From contig NZ_JARBTK010000003.1 in assembly GCF_029240215.1 (NCBI RefSeq), forward strand, positions 372,001-436,000: a stretch of DNA of 64,000 nucleotides, given 5' to 3'. Positions 7,778 to 16,028 of the stretch are shown here, piece by piece. The DNA comes from Chryseobacterium sp. (lineage in GTDB: Bacteria; Bacteroidota; Bacteroidia; Flavobacteriales; Weeksellaceae). Below the pieces are notes generated by a model. The model saw only the letters and a program-made list of their open reading frames with translations. It was not told where the DNA came from and ran no database searches. The stretch's first letter is position 1, and each line of letters opens with the position of its first letter. The translations under genes and the position numbers were made by a program.

Positions 7778-8281
7778 ATGAAAAAATTACTATTATTAGG
7801 TGCATTTGCATTGTTTGGTGGTGCAGCTCAGGCGCAGGAAGGTTTTAAATTGGGAGGTCACATTGGTGCTCCGGTTGGTGATGCGGCAGATTATGCTTCA
7901 TTTACTTTGGGGGTAGATGCAGCGTATATGTGGACTGTGATGAAGGGTCTAGATGTAGGTATCGCAACAGGATATTCACATTTTTTCGGGAAAGACCGAT
8001 GGGATGATTTCGGATTTGTTCCTCTGGCAGCTTCAGGTAAATATAAATTCAGCAGCGTTCCACTTTTTGTAGGTCTTGATCTTGGTGGAGCTATTTCTAC
8101 AAAAGACGGTATCGACAGCGGTTTGTATGTTTATCCTAAAGTAGGATTTCAGTTGCCAAAAGCTGAAATTTATTTGGGATACCAGAATATAGGAAGTGAA
8201 AGAGGAGATTTCGACAGAGACAGAAGGGTAGATTCTAATTTCGGGGCCGTCAACTTAGGAATCAATTTCTTCTTAAAGTAA
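7778..8281 (+). CDS. Small outer-membrane beta-barrel protein
   Basis: 167 residues with a signal peptide (MKKLLLLGAFALFGGAAQAQ). The mature part has amphipathic strands such as 'FKLGGHIGAPVGDA', 'SFTLGVDAAYMW', 'LDVGIATGYSHFF', 'VPLFVGLDLGGAIS', 'LYVYPKVGFQLP', 'AEIYLGYQNIG' and a terminal 'FGAVNLGINFFLK' strand, which fits a compact eight-strand barrel of the OmpX/OmpW size class. No ligand motif is visible. Neighbours on both sides are barrels too, but the first two share less with each other than the last two do. Confidence 0.75.
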   Translation: MKKLLLLGAFALFGGAAQAQEGFKLGGHIGAPVGDAADYASFTLGVDAAYMWTVMKGLDVGIATGYSHFFGKDRWDDFGFVPLAASGKYKFSSVPLFVGLDLGGAISTKDGIDSGLYVYPKVGFQLPKAEIYLGYQNIGSERGDFDRDRRVDSNFGAVNLGINFFLK

Positions 8282-8305
8282 AATATTTTTAAAACAAGTA
8301 ATATT

Positions 8306-8335
8306 AAACTCCAGTTGCAAAATTGGAGTTTTTTA
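8306..8335 (+). terminator. Intrinsic terminator
   Basis: AAACTCCA pairs with TTGGAGTTT around a short loop and is followed by a T-rich tract. Confidence 0.7.
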
Positions 8336-8455
8336 TTTGGTTTCTTTAAATTTTATTTAATTAATTCTCTCTGATTTGATTTTAATCCGAAAAAGTCAAT
8401 ATCCATGAGTGATTTTTATCATGTTAACAAATTTTAATATTAGATTTGGTCATTA

Positions 8456-8463
8456 TACATTTG
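8456..8463 (+). promoter_or_regulatory. -7 box upstream of third barrel gene
   Basis: TACATTTG (TAnnTTTG) lies 28 bases before the ATG at 8491 and inside the longer reading frame that begins at 8446, which argues for the downstream start. Confidence 0.5.
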
Positions 8464-8490
8464 CACTCAGAAAGTATAAAATTATTCAAA

Positions 8491-9147
8491 ATGAAAAAAT
8501 TATTAATTGCAAGTGCTGTTGCACTTTTCGGTTTATCAAACGCTCAGATCGCTAAAGGAACTGTATATTTATCAGGATCTGTTGGTTATTCTCAAGAAGA
8601 AACTAACAACGGAAATTCTAAATCAGAAAACTTTAACGTACTTCCTACAGCTGGATTTTTCGTAGCACCAAACTTTGCAGTAGGTTTAGGAGTTGGTTTC
8701 CAAACTCAAAAAGATACTTCAATTACAACTACTATTAATCCTTTATCAACTACAGTAAACACTTTTGAAACTAAGAACCCAGCTTTCGTTGTGGCTCCTT
8801 TCGCAAGAAAATACTGGACTTTATCTGACAAATTGTATTTCTTCGGTCAATTGGCTGTACCAATGCAGTTCGGAAAAACTGAAGTTGAAAATTCTTCTGT
8901 AACTACAACAGGAACTACTACGTCTACTTCTTCTGTTTCTTCTGAAGCGAAGTATACTTCTGTAGGGGTAACTGTAAAACCAGGTTTAGATTATTTCTTA
9001 AACAAAAACTGGACTATTGAAGCTACAATCGGAGAATTTGGTTACAATAACTTCAAACCAAAAGACGGTGATGCTACAAATAACTATAGCTTTGGTTTAA
9101 ACCTTGCTAATGTAGGAATCGGTGTTAAATATGTATTTGCAAAGTAA
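8491..9147 (+). CDS. Outer-membrane beta-barrel protein, paralogue 1 of a tandem pair
   Basis: 218 residues from the ATG at 8491; the frame is open 15 codons further up, but only the later ATG gives a proper signal peptide (MKKLLIASAVALFGLSNAQ). Mature strands: 'TVYLSGSVGYSQE', 'FNVLPTAGFFVAPNFAVGLGVGFQ', 'AFVVAPFARKYW', 'LYFFGQLAVPMQFG', 'SVGVTVKPGLDYFLN' and the C-terminal 'NVGIGVKYVFAK'. A long Thr/Ser stretch (about 155-168) forms an exposed loop. The layout matches the next gene, including the 'ALFGLSNAQ' signal-peptide end, so the two probably arose by duplication. Function unknown. Confidence 0.78.
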   Translation: MKKLLIASAVALFGLSNAQIAKGTVYLSGSVGYSQEETNNGNSKSENFNVLPTAGFFVAPNFAVGLGVGFQTQKDTSITTTINPLSTTVNTFETKNPAFVVAPFARKYWTLSDKLYFFGQLAVPMQFGKTEVENSSVTTTGTTTSTSSVSSEAKYTSVGVTVKPGLDYFLNKNWTIEATIGEFGYNNFKPKDGDATNNYSFGLNLANVGIGVKYVFAK

Positions 9148-9174
9148 TTAAACAATTACAAAATATATAAAATT

Positions 9175-9205
9175 AAGTCCTGAGTTAGTTCTCAGGACTT
9201 TTTAA
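9175..9205 (+). terminator. Intrinsic terminator
   Basis: AGTCCTGAG and CTCAGGACT form a perfect 9-bp stem around TTAGTT and are followed by five T. Confidence 0.85.
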
Positions 9206-9236
9206 ACTTAATAAAAACTTTTAAACTATCATTACA

Positions 9237-9872
9237 ATGAAAAAAACATTACTTATTGGTGCAATTGCACTTTTCGGATTGTCAAATGCTCAAATGACTA
9301 AAGGTGACTGGGTATTCAGTGGAAATACTGGTGCTGGATTTAACAATGTAAGCACAAAATTTAAAGCAGAAGGAATGTCTGAGGACGGACCAAAAGTGAG
9401 TACTTTTTCTGTATCACCTTCTGTAGGATATTTTGTTATTGATAAATTAGCTGTTGGTATTGAAGCAAATCTTTTGACTGCCACTACTAAATACGAGGGA
9501 ATTAAATCTACTGCTACAAGCTTTTCTATCATGCCAAATGCAACGTATTATTTTGCTAATGACAGCAAATTAGTACCTTATGTTGGTGCAGGGATTGGTT
9601 ATGCATCTGTGAAAAACAGTGGAGAAACAGAATTCTTAGGTGAAACTTTCAGTGATGAGACTACGACAGATGGTCTTGCATGGAAAGCTAAAGCGGGAGT
9701 TACTTATATGGCTACTCAATCTTTGGGTATTAATTTAGGTGTTTCTTTTGATCAGTTTTCAAACAAAGAAACGTATTCAGGTGTTGATGTAAAAACTCAG
9801 GTAAATACTTTCGGTGTTAATTTAGGTTTTTCTTACTTCCTGAAATCTAAATCTCAAAAAACAGATAAATAA
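9237..9872 (+). CDS. Outer-membrane beta-barrel protein, paralogue 2 of a tandem pair
   Basis: 211 residues. Signal peptide MKKTLLIGAIALFGLSNAQ is nearly that of the preceding gene. Strands include 'WVFSGNTGAGFNNV', 'FSVSPSVGYFVIDKLAVGIEANLL', 'SIMPNATYYF', 'LVPYVGAGIGYASV', 'LAWKAKAGVTYMATQSLGINLGVSF' and the terminal 'TFGVNLGFSYFLK'. The YYF...LVPYVGAGIGY order recalls the OmpA/OmpW-like 'outer membrane protein beta-barrel domain'. A short basic tail (KSKSQKTDK) follows the last strand. Terminated by a shared hairpin before the convergent ffh gene. Confidence 0.78.
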   Translation: MKKTLLIGAIALFGLSNAQMTKGDWVFSGNTGAGFNNVSTKFKAEGMSEDGPKVSTFSVSPSVGYFVIDKLAVGIEANLLTATTKYEGIKSTATSFSIMPNATYYFANDSKLVPYVGAGIGYASVKNSGETEFLGETFSDETTTDGLAWKAKAGVTYMATQSLGINLGVSFDQFSNKETYSGVDVKTQVNTFGVNLGFSYFLKSKSQKTDK

Positions 9873-9888
9873 TCTGTCATTTTGATTT

Positions 9889-9932
9889 AAATAGAAAAAT
9901 CCGATTCAAAACTGAGTCAGATTTTTCTATTT
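9889..9932 (+). terminator. Terminator between convergent genes
   Basis: AAATAGAAAAATC and GATTTTTCTATTT form a 13-bp inverted repeat with an inner imperfect CGA(TT)/CAG pairing. The symmetric A and T tracts could serve both strands. Confidence 0.65.
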
Positions 9933-9941
9933 ATCACAAAA

Positions 9942-9966
9942 AAACTCCCAGAGAATTCTGAGAGTT
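9942..9966 (-). terminator. Terminator of ffh
   Basis: AACTCCCAGA pairs with TCTGAGAGTT across GAAT; a run of A just left of it on the plus strand gives a T run on the minus strand, 25 bases after the ffh stop. Confidence 0.7.
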
Positions 9967-9990
9967 ATATGTGTTTTGAAATTGAGATAA

Positions 9991-11352
9991 TTATTTGCCA
10001 AACATTCCGCCCATTCCAGGCATATTTGGCATTTTGCTCATCATCTGCATCATCTGTTTTCCTTGTGGTCCCTGCATCATCTTCATCATTTTTCCCATTT
10101 GGTCAAACTGTTTCATCAAAGCGTTGACATCTTCAATTTTTCTTCCTGCACCTTTGGCAATTCTGCTTTTTCTTTGAGTATTGATAATAGAAGGTCTTCT
10201 TCTTTCGTCCGGAGTCATAGAATAAATAATTGCTTCAATATGTTTAAATGCATCATCGCTTATCTCAACATCCTTAATGGCTTTTCCGACTCCCGGAATC
10301 ATTCCCATCAAATCTTTCATATTCCCCATTTTTTTGATCTGATTGATTTGCTTCAAGAAATCATCAAAACCAAATTCATTTTTAGCAATTTTCTTATGAA
10401 GTTTTTTTGCTTCCTCTTCATCAAACTGTTCTTGAGCTCTTTCAACCAAAGAAACAACGTCTCCCATTCCTAAGATTCTGTCGGCCATCCTTTCCGGGTA
10501 GAAAAGATCTAAAGCTTCCATTTTTTCTCCGGTAGAGATAAATTTGATTGGCTTTTCAACCACAGAACGTATCGTTAAAGCAGCTCCACCACGAGTATCA
10601 CCGTCTAATTTCGTTAAAACAACACCGTCAAAATTCAAAGCTTCGTTAAATGCTTTTGCCGTATTCACAGCATCCTGACCAGTCATTGAGTCAACAACAA
10701 ATAGAGTTTCATTTGGTTTAATGAAATAATGAACCGATTTGATTTCGCTCATCATCTGCTCGTCAATTGCTAGACGACCAGCTGTATCCACGATAACAAC
10801 ATCGTGACCATTAGATTTAGCAAAGCTGATAGCATTTTCAGCAATTGTAGAAGGATTTGTTGCACCTTCTTCAGTATAAACAGGTACACCGATTTGTCCA
10901 CCAAGAACTTTCAGCTGATCAATTGCAGCAGGACGGTAAACGTCACACGCAACCAATAAAGGTTTTTTATTCTTTTTAGTTTTTAAATAATTAGCAAGCT
11001 TTCCAGAAAAAGTAGTTTTACCCGAACCTTGAAGACCTGCGATCAAAATTACAGACGGTTTTCCTGAAAGATTGATTCCTTCCTGAGAACCTCCCATCAA
11101 ATCTACCAGCTCATCATGAACAATCTTCGTCATCAACTGTCCCGGAGTAAGAGAGGTAAGAACGTTTTCACCTAAAGCTTTATCCTGAACTCTTTTTGTA
11201 AGGTCTTTAGCAACTTTATAATTAACGTCGGCATCTACCAATGCTCTACGGATCTCTTTTACGGTTTCCGCAACGTTGATTTCGGTAATTTTTCCACGTC
11301 CGGAAAGATTGTGAAGTGCTTTGTCTAATTTATCCTGTAAACTATTGAACAT
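9991..11352 (-). CDS. ffh: Signal recognition particle protein Ffh
   Basis: SRP GTPase that binds signal peptides with 4.5S RNA and delivers ribosomes to FtsY at the membrane. 453 residues: N domain (1-95, helical), G domain with GLQGSGKTT (106-114), the 'CDVYRPAAIDQL' insertion-box start (136-147), DTAGR (189-193) and TKLDGDTRGG (247-256), then the methionine-rich M domain from about 300, with the RNA-binding 'RRRPSIINTQRKSRIAKGAG' helix and a Met/Gly C-terminus ('MMKMMQGPQGKQMMQMM'). Length is normal. Transcribed alone; the gene for FtsY is not in the window. Confidence 0.97.
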   Translation of the reverse strand: MFNSLQDKLDKALHNLSGRGKITEINVAETVKEIRRALVDADVNYKVAKDLTKRVQDKALGENVLTSLTPGQLMTKIVHDELVDLMGGSQEGINLSGKPSVILIAGLQGSGKTTFSGKLANYLKTKKNKKPLLVACDVYRPAAIDQLKVLGGQIGVPVYTEEGATNPSTIAENAISFAKSNGHDVVIVDTAGRLAIDEQMMSEIKSVHYFIKPNETLFVVDSMTGQDAVNTAKAFNEALNFDGVVLTKLDGDTRGGAALTIRSVVEKPIKFISTGEKMEALDLFYPERMADRILGMGDVVSLVERAQEQFDEEEAKKLHKKIAKNEFGFDDFLKQINQIKKMGNMKDLMGMIPGVGKAIKDVEISDDAFKHIEAIIYSMTPDERRRPSIINTQRKSRIAKGAGRKIEDVNALMKQFDQMGKMMKMMQGPQGKQMMQMMSKMPNMPGMGGMFGK

Positions 11353-11374
11353 ATTGATTGTAAATTATAGTGTG

Positions 11375-11382
11375 CAAAAATA
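11375..11382 (-). promoter_or_regulatory. -7 box of ffh
   Basis: The minus strand reads TATTTTTG followed by C, 22 bases upstream of the ffh ATG. No clear TTG lies at the expected distance. Confidence 0.5.
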
Positions 11383-11459
11383 AGGAATTTTTAATAATTT
11401 ATCATATATAGTATAAAGAGATTTGTTTTGAATGTAAATTATAATCTTATTTTTGCAAA

Positions 11460-11729
11460 ATGAATTTTTGGGATAGCTTTATTGTCATTTCTTTAATAGC
11501 AATTTTGAATATTATCGTATTTATAATATTTAAAAAATATCTGTACGGGAAAGAAAACGCCGGAATGAAATTTCTGACACTTAATATTTCTAAAGATTTA
11601 TTGTGGCTGATCATTTCATTATTAATAATAGAGAAGACAAAAAATAATTTTTTATTGATTATAATTTGCTTTATCGTTGCATCCGTAACTATATATACGC
11701 CGGTAATAAAGCAGATTAACAAACCGTGA
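11460..11729 (+). CDS. Small membrane protein upstream of atpB (unrecognised)
   Basis: 89 residues with three hydrophobic segments (about 5-23, 45-60 and 64-82), a basic loop 'FKKYLYGKENAGMKF' after the first, and a short tail 'PVIKQINKP'. A TAnnTTTG box (TATTTTTG) ends 5 bases before the ATG. Its position directly before the ATP synthase operon, 82 bases from atpB, is where Bacteroidota often encode AtpI/AtpZ-like assembly proteins, but I see no AtpZ signature, and atpB has its own promoter. I therefore treat the atp link as positional only. The opposite strand has an open frame over the same bases, but it lacks sense as a protein. Confidence 0.55.
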   Translation: MNFWDSFIVISLIAILNIIVFIIFKKYLYGKENAGMKFLTLNISKDLLWLIISLLIIEKTKNNFLLIIICFIVASVTIYTPVIKQINKP

Positions 11730-11760
11730 TTTTTTTGATGATAAATATCAATTTTTAATA

Positions 11761-11791
11761 TTGGTAGAGTTTAATAAAATCAATATATTTG
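11761..11791 (+). promoter_or_regulatory. Promoter of the atp operon
   Basis: TTG (11761-11763), a 20-base spacer and TATATTTG (11784-11791) match the Bacteroidota vegetative consensus exactly. atpB starts 21 bases further on. Confidence 0.8.
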
Positions 11792-11811
11792 CACACGATT
11801 AAAAAAGAGAT

Positions 11812-12963
11812 ATGAACAGAAAAGTTTCTTCGTTATTTTTCGCATTTTTATTTGTGTTTATGAGCAGTTTTGCCGCTGCACAGCACGAGACTGAAGGTGA
11901 AAAATCAGCTGAAAAGGTAGAGCATGCAGAAGGCGACAAGCCCTTCAATGCTACAAAGATGATCATGGAACACATCAGTGATTCTAACGAATGGCATTTA
12001 TGGACTACTAAAGATGAAAACGGAAAAGAAGATCATTTTTCTATCCCATTACCTATTATTATTAAAGATAATACAGGATGGCATACTTTCTTATCTAAAG
12101 ATATTGCTCACGGTCACGAACATGATGGCTATACTTTACATGAAGGTCAGGTTGTCTCAACTAAAGGAATCGAAAAAGCAACTCTTTTTGCTGTGATTTC
12201 AGGAAAACAAAAAGCAAGCGACGTATTTTTTGATATGTCGATCACAAAGAATACTGCATCAATGTTTTTATCAGTAATCTTTATGCTGGTGATTTTCTTA
12301 GGAATGGCTAAAAATTACAAAAAATCTCAGTTACCGAAAGGAGCAGGGAAATTATTAGAGCCAGTAATTGTATTCATCAGAGACGAAGTGGCTATTCCAA
12401 ATATCGGTTCTGTAAAGTATAAAAGATATATGCCTTATTTATTGACAGCATTTTTCTTTATCTGGTTCAACAACTTATTCGGATTGATTCCTTTCTTTCC
12501 TGGTGGAGCTAACTTAACAGGAAATATTGCAATCACTTCAGTTTTGGCAATCATTACATTGTTGATTACATTATTCAGTGCTAATAAAGATTATTGGAAA
12601 CACATCTTTATGCCACCGGTTCCATTATTGTTATACCCAATTATGGTTCCAATCGAGATCATCGGGATCTTTACAAAACCTTTTGCTTTGATGATGCGAC
12701 TTTTCGCAAACATTACTGCAGGTCACATTATGATCTTAGCGATTATCTCATTGATCTTTATTTTTAAATCACCATTCTTAGGATTTGCATCTGTACCATT
12801 GGCATTATTTGTTTCTGTATTGGAACTTTTGGTTGCGGCATTACAGGCTTATATCTTTACAGTATTGTCAGCATTGTTTATCGGTATTGCAGTTGCAGAG
12901 CACGATCACGATCATGCACATAATGATGATGATAGTGTAGGTCACGACACAATGGTAGCTTAA
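11812..12963 (+). CDS. atpB: F0F1 ATP synthase subunit a
   Basis: Proton channel half of the F0 sector beside the c ring. 383 residues, much longer than the ~270 of E. coli: residues 1-23 form a signal peptide ('FAFLFVFMSSFAAAQ') and 24-145 a His/Glu-rich domain expected outside the inner membrane, as in other Bacteroidota. The core from about 150 has five to six membrane segments, 'YMPYLLTAFFFIWFNNLFGLIPF', and the essential Arg296 in LMMRLFANITAGH. The C-terminus ends in a His/Asp-rich tail ('EHDHDHAHNDDD'). First gene of the operon; 38 bases to atpE. Confidence 0.95.
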   Translation: MNRKVSSLFFAFLFVFMSSFAAAQHETEGEKSAEKVEHAEGDKPFNATKMIMEHISDSNEWHLWTTKDENGKEDHFSIPLPIIIKDNTGWHTFLSKDIAHGHEHDGYTLHEGQVVSTKGIEKATLFAVISGKQKASDVFFDMSITKNTASMFLSVIFMLVIFLGMAKNYKKSQLPKGAGKLLEPVIVFIRDEVAIPNIGSVKYKRYMPYLLTAFFFIWFNNLFGLIPFFPGGANLTGNIAITSVLAIITLLITLFSANKDYWKHIFMPPVPLLLYPIMVPIEIIGIFTKPFALMMRLFANITAGHIMILAIISLIFIFKSPFLGFASVPLALFVSVLELLVAALQAYIFTVLSALFIGIAVAEHDHDHAHNDDDSVGHDTMVA

Positions 12964-13001
12964 TTAAACGAAAAATAATTTTAACTAAATATTTATTTAT
13001 T

Positions 13002-13220
13002 ATGGACATCACAACTGGAACAGGATTAATTTACGTAGGTATCGGTTTAGCAGTATTAGGAGTAGGTCTTGGTATTGGTAAAATCGGTGGGCACGCTATG
13101 GATGCTATCGCTAGACAGCCAGAACAAGCTGGTAAGATTCAAGGAGCAATGCTTATTGCTGCTGGTCTTATCGAAGGTGCTGGTCTTATTGCGATTATCT
13201 TTGGTGCTTTCATCAAGTAA
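13002..13220 (+). CDS. atpE: F0F1 ATP synthase subunit c
   Basis: 72-residue hairpin that forms the rotating c ring. Helix 1 (about 7-30) carries the GxGxGxG packing pattern ('GLAVLGVGLGIGKIGG'), the polar loop is 'ARQPEQ' (about 37-42), and helix 2 (about 47-70) has the ion-binding Glu58 in 'AGLIEGAGLI'. The residue after Glu58 is Gly, not Ser/Thr, so the sodium-binding signature is absent and proton coupling is inferred. A 104-base gap with a hairpin separates it from atpF. Confidence 0.96.
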   Translation: MDITTGTGLIYVGIGLAVLGVGLGIGKIGGHAMDAIARQPEQAGKIQGAMLIAAGLIEGAGLIAIIFGAFIK

Positions 13221-13240
13221 TTATCCTCAGAAAAAATATT

Positions 13241-13271
13241 CTTAGCAGTGAAGCGGTTGGCTGCTGCTAAG
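13241..13271 (+). promoter_or_regulatory. Hairpin between atpE and atpF
   Basis: CTTAGCAG and CTGCTAAG form a perfect 8-bp stem around a 15-base loop, followed by GGATTTTTAA, a short T run. It lies in the longest intergenic gap of the operon and may act as a partial terminator or a 3'-end stabiliser for the atpB-atpE message. Confidence 0.5.
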
Positions 13272-13324
13272 GATTTTTAAAAAAGATATCCATAAATTAT
13301 TACACTAAAAAAAGAATTACAGAT

Positions 13325-13819
13325 ATGGGAATTATAGAACCTGGAATTGGACTTTTGTTTTGGATGACGCTTACATTCGCTATCCTATTATTTATCCTTG
13401 CTAAATTTGCTTGGAAACCAATTGTAAATGCAGTAAATGACAGAGAAGCTTCTATCGTTGATGCTTTGAATCAGGCTAAATTGGCTAAAAAAGAAATGGA
13501 AGATCTTAAATCTGATAACGAAAGAATCATTCGTGAAGCTAAAATTGAGAGAGATTCTATCCTTAAAGAAGCAAGAGAAATTAAAGACAGAATTGTAGGA
13601 GAAGCTAAAGATATTGCTAAAGCTGAAGGAGATAAAATCATTGATGCTGCTAAGCAAACCATCCAAACTGAGAAAAATGCTGCAATGTCAGAAATCAGAA
13701 CTCAGATTGGTGCTTTATCTGTAAATATTGCAGAATCTATCTTACAGAAAAATTTAGAGGACAGCGAAGCTCAGAACGAGCTGGTTCAAAATTATTTAAA
13801 CAAATCTAATCTTAACTAA
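13325..13819 (+). CDS. atpF: F0F1 ATP synthase subunit b
   Basis: Peripheral stalk subunit, 164 residues: one N-terminal membrane helix (about 8-27, 'LFWMTLTFAILLFILAKFAW'), then a long charged coiled coil ('VNDREASIVDALNQAKLAKKEMEDLKSD' region, about 37-130) and a C-terminal delta-contacting part. 'AWKPIVNAVNDRE' is the usual junction after the membrane helix. Length and layout are normal. Only 2 bases separate its stop from the atpH start, so the two are probably coupled in translation. Confidence 0.95.
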   Translation: MGIIEPGIGLLFWMTLTFAILLFILAKFAWKPIVNAVNDREASIVDALNQAKLAKKEMEDLKSDNERIIREAKIERDSILKEAREIKDRIVGEAKDIAKAEGDKIIDAAKQTIQTEKNAAMSEIRTQIGALSVNIAESILQKNLEDSEAQNELVQNYLNKSNLN

Positions 13820-13821
13820 GA

Positions 13822-14361
13822 ATGCTTACATCTAAAGTAGCTAAAAGATACGCACAAGGTTTACTTGATTTCGCAAACGAATCAGGACAAACTGCTGCTG
13901 TGTTTTCTGAAATGAAAGATGTTAAGAAAGTGATGTCTGAATCTGAGGATTTAAACAAATTTTTCAAGACGCCTTACATCGATGCAAAAAAGAAAGAGGA
14001 CGTTGCTAAAGAGATTTTTAAAGGTTTCTCACTTGTTTCTCAGAATTTGATTACTTTAGTGATCAGACATGGTCGTGAAAATCATTTAAAAAATATTGCT
14101 CAGGAATTCATCAATAAAGTTGAAGATATCAATGGCGTACAGAGAATCACTCTTACAACAGCAACTCAGCTTTCAAAAGAAAACATTGATCAGATTTTAA
14201 AATCTACAGACTTAGTAAAAGCAGGTTCAAACTTTGACTTAAATCTTACCATCAATCCTGATATTTTAGGAGGATATATTTTAAGAGTAGGTGATCAGCA
14301 GATTGATGCATCTGTAAAATCTAAGCTTAATAATATCAAAAAAGATTTTCATTTAAATTAA
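13822..14361 (+). CDS. atpH: F0F1 ATP synthase subunit delta
   Basis: Connects the b stalk to the top of F1. 179 residues: N-terminal six-helix domain starting '[19 protein letters not shown]', with '[20 protein letters not shown]' near 50-70 and the family's '[14 protein letters not shown]'-like stretch (here '[17 protein letters not shown]'), then the C-terminal beta part with '[27 protein letters not shown]' region, the most conserved signature of OSCP/delta. It sits between atpF and atpA with 17 bases to the latter. Confidence 0.95.
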   Translation: MLTSKVAKRYAQGLLDFANESGQTAAVFSEMKDVKKVMSESEDLNKFFKTPYIDAKKKEDVAKEIFKGFSLVSQNLITLVIRHGRENHLKNIAQEFINKVEDINGVQRITLTTATQLSKENIDQILKSTDLVKAGSNFDLNLTINPDILGGYILRVGDQQIDASVKSKLNNIKKDFHLN

Positions 14362-14378
14362 GAAAAAACAACCATATA

Positions 14379-15956
14379 ATGGCAGAAATAAATCCGGCAG
14401 AAGTATCTGCGATCTTAAAACAACAGTTGGCCAACTTCGACACTCAATCAAACGTTGAGGAAGTAGGTACAGTTTTGACCATCGGTGATGGTATTGCTCG
14501 TGTATACGGGTTAGAAAATGTACAATACGGTGAGTTGGTAAAATTTGCTAGCGATGTAGAAGGTATCGTACTAAACTTAGAAGAAGACAACGTAGGTGTA
14601 GCTCTTTTAGGTGAAAGTAAATTGGTAAGAGAAGGAGATACAGTAAGAAGAACAAACAGAATCTCTTCTATCAAAGTAGGAGAAGGTATGTTGGGTAGAG
14701 TAGTTGATACTCTTGGTAACCCAATCGATGGTAAAGGACCTATCGAAGGTGAATTGTACGAAATGCCGTTGGAAAGAAAAGCTCCTGGTGTTATTTACAG
14801 ACAGCCGGTAACTGAACCTTTACAGACAGGTATCGTTGCAATAGACTCTATGATCCCTGTAGGAAGAGGCCAGAGAGAATTGATCATTGGTGACAGACAG
14901 ACAGGTAAAACTACTGTTGCAATTGATACGATCATCAACCAAAGAGAATTTTTTGATGCAGGAAATCCTGTATATTGTATATATGTTGCAATCGGGCAAA
15001 AAGCTTCTACGGTAGCTCAAATTGTTAAAACTCTTTCTGATAAAGGAGCTTTAGCATATACCGTAATTGTTGCTGCGAATGCTTCAGATCCGGTTCCTAT
15101 GCAGGTTTACTCTGCAATGGCTGGTGCATCTATTGGTGAGTTCTTCAGAGACACTGGTAGACCGGCTTTGATCATTTATGATGATTTATCTAAACAAGCA
15201 GTTGCTTACCGTGAGCTTTCTCTACTATTGAGAAGACCACCGGGACGTGAGGCTTATCCTGGAGACGTTTTCTATCTTCACTCAAGATTATTGGAAAGAG
15301 CTGCAAAAGTTATCGCTGATGATACAATTGCAAGCCAAATGAATGATTTACCAGAGTCATTGAAGCCAATCGTAAAAGGTGGTGGTTCATTAACTGCACT
15401 TCCGATTATTGAAACTCAGGCAGGTGACGTTTCTGCATATATTCCAACAAACGTAATCTCTATTACTGACGGACAGATCTTTTTGGAGTCTGATTTATTC
15501 AACTCAGGGGTGCGTCCTGCGATCAACGTAGGGATCTCTGTATCAAGAGTAGGAGGTAATGCTCAGATCAAATCAATGAAAAAAGTTTCTGGTACTCTTA
15601 AATTAGACCAGGCTCAATATAAAGAACTGGAGGCATTTGCTAAATTCGGTTCTGATCTTGATGCTTCTACTTTAGCGGTTATCTCTAAAGGCGAAAGAAA
15701 CGTTGAACTTTTGAAGCAGCCGGTAAACTCTCCGCTTCCTGTTGATAGCCAGGTAGCTATGATTTATGCAGGTACAGAGAACTTATTGAGAAACGTTCCT
15801 ATCAACAAAGTAAAAGAATTCCAGATCGAGTACATCTCTTTCCTAAGATCTAAGCACCCTGAAACAATGGCTGCAATCAAAGCTGGGAAAATTGATAACG
15901 ATATCACAGGTGTTCTTAAGCAGGCAGCTAATGATTTAGCTTCTAAATATAACTAA
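14379..15956 (+). CDS. atpA: F0F1 ATP synthase subunit alpha
   Basis: Non-catalytic nucleotide-binding subunit of F1, 525 residues. N-terminal beta-barrel (about 25-95), Walker A GDRQTGKT (171-178), '[31 protein letters not shown]' region (about 268-298) and 'SISDGQIFLE'-type segment (here '[10 protein letters not shown]'), with '[15 protein letters not shown]' following. The arginine finger region 'VGISVSRVG' is intact. C-terminal helical domain to residue 525. Length is normal. No atpD or atpC follows: after a 72-base gap comes atpG and then unrelated genes. Confidence 0.97.
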   Translation: MAEINPAEVSAILKQQLANFDTQSNVEEVGTVLTIGDGIARVYGLENVQYGELVKFASDVEGIVLNLEEDNVGVALLGESKLVREGDTVRRTNRISSIKVGEGMLGRVVDTLGNPIDGKGPIEGELYEMPLERKAPGVIYRQPVTEPLQTGIVAIDSMIPVGRGQRELIIGDRQTGKTTVAIDTIINQREFFDAGNPVYCIYVAIGQKASTVAQIVKTLSDKGALAYTVIVAANASDPVPMQVYSAMAGASIGEFFRDTGRPALIIYDDLSKQAVAYRELSLLLRRPPGREAYPGDVFYLHSRLLERAAKVIADDTIASQMNDLPESLKPIVKGGGSLTALPIIETQAGDVSAYIPTNVISITDGQIFLESDLFNSGVRPAINVGISVSRVGGNAQIKSMKKVSGTLKLDQAQYKELEAFAKFGSDLDASTLAVISKGERNVELLKQPVNSPLPVDSQVAMIYAGTENLLRNVPINKVKEFQIEYISFLRSKHPETMAAIKAGKIDNDITGVLKQAANDLASKYN

Positions 15957-15965
15957 AAATCAAAT

Positions 15966-15998
15966 GTTTAAGGTTTAGATTTATTTTAAACCTTAAAC
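15966..15998 (+). promoter_or_regulatory. Inverted repeat between atpA and atpG
   Basis: GTTTAAGGTTT and AAACCTTAAAC are exact inverted complements (11 bp) around an 11-base loop in the 72-base atpA-atpG gap. There is no strong T run after it, so read-through into atpG is likely, and it may mark a processing or pausing site. Confidence 0.5.
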
Positions 15999-16028
15999 TT
16001 TAGACCATAAACTTTTGAATCCAAATTA

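Noticed and set aside
11447..11722. Open frame on the minus strand over the small membrane gene at 11460
   Set aside because: It starts inside plus-strand coding sequence, is largely a mirror of low-complexity Lys/Ile codons, and the plus-strand ORF has a promoter box just upstream.
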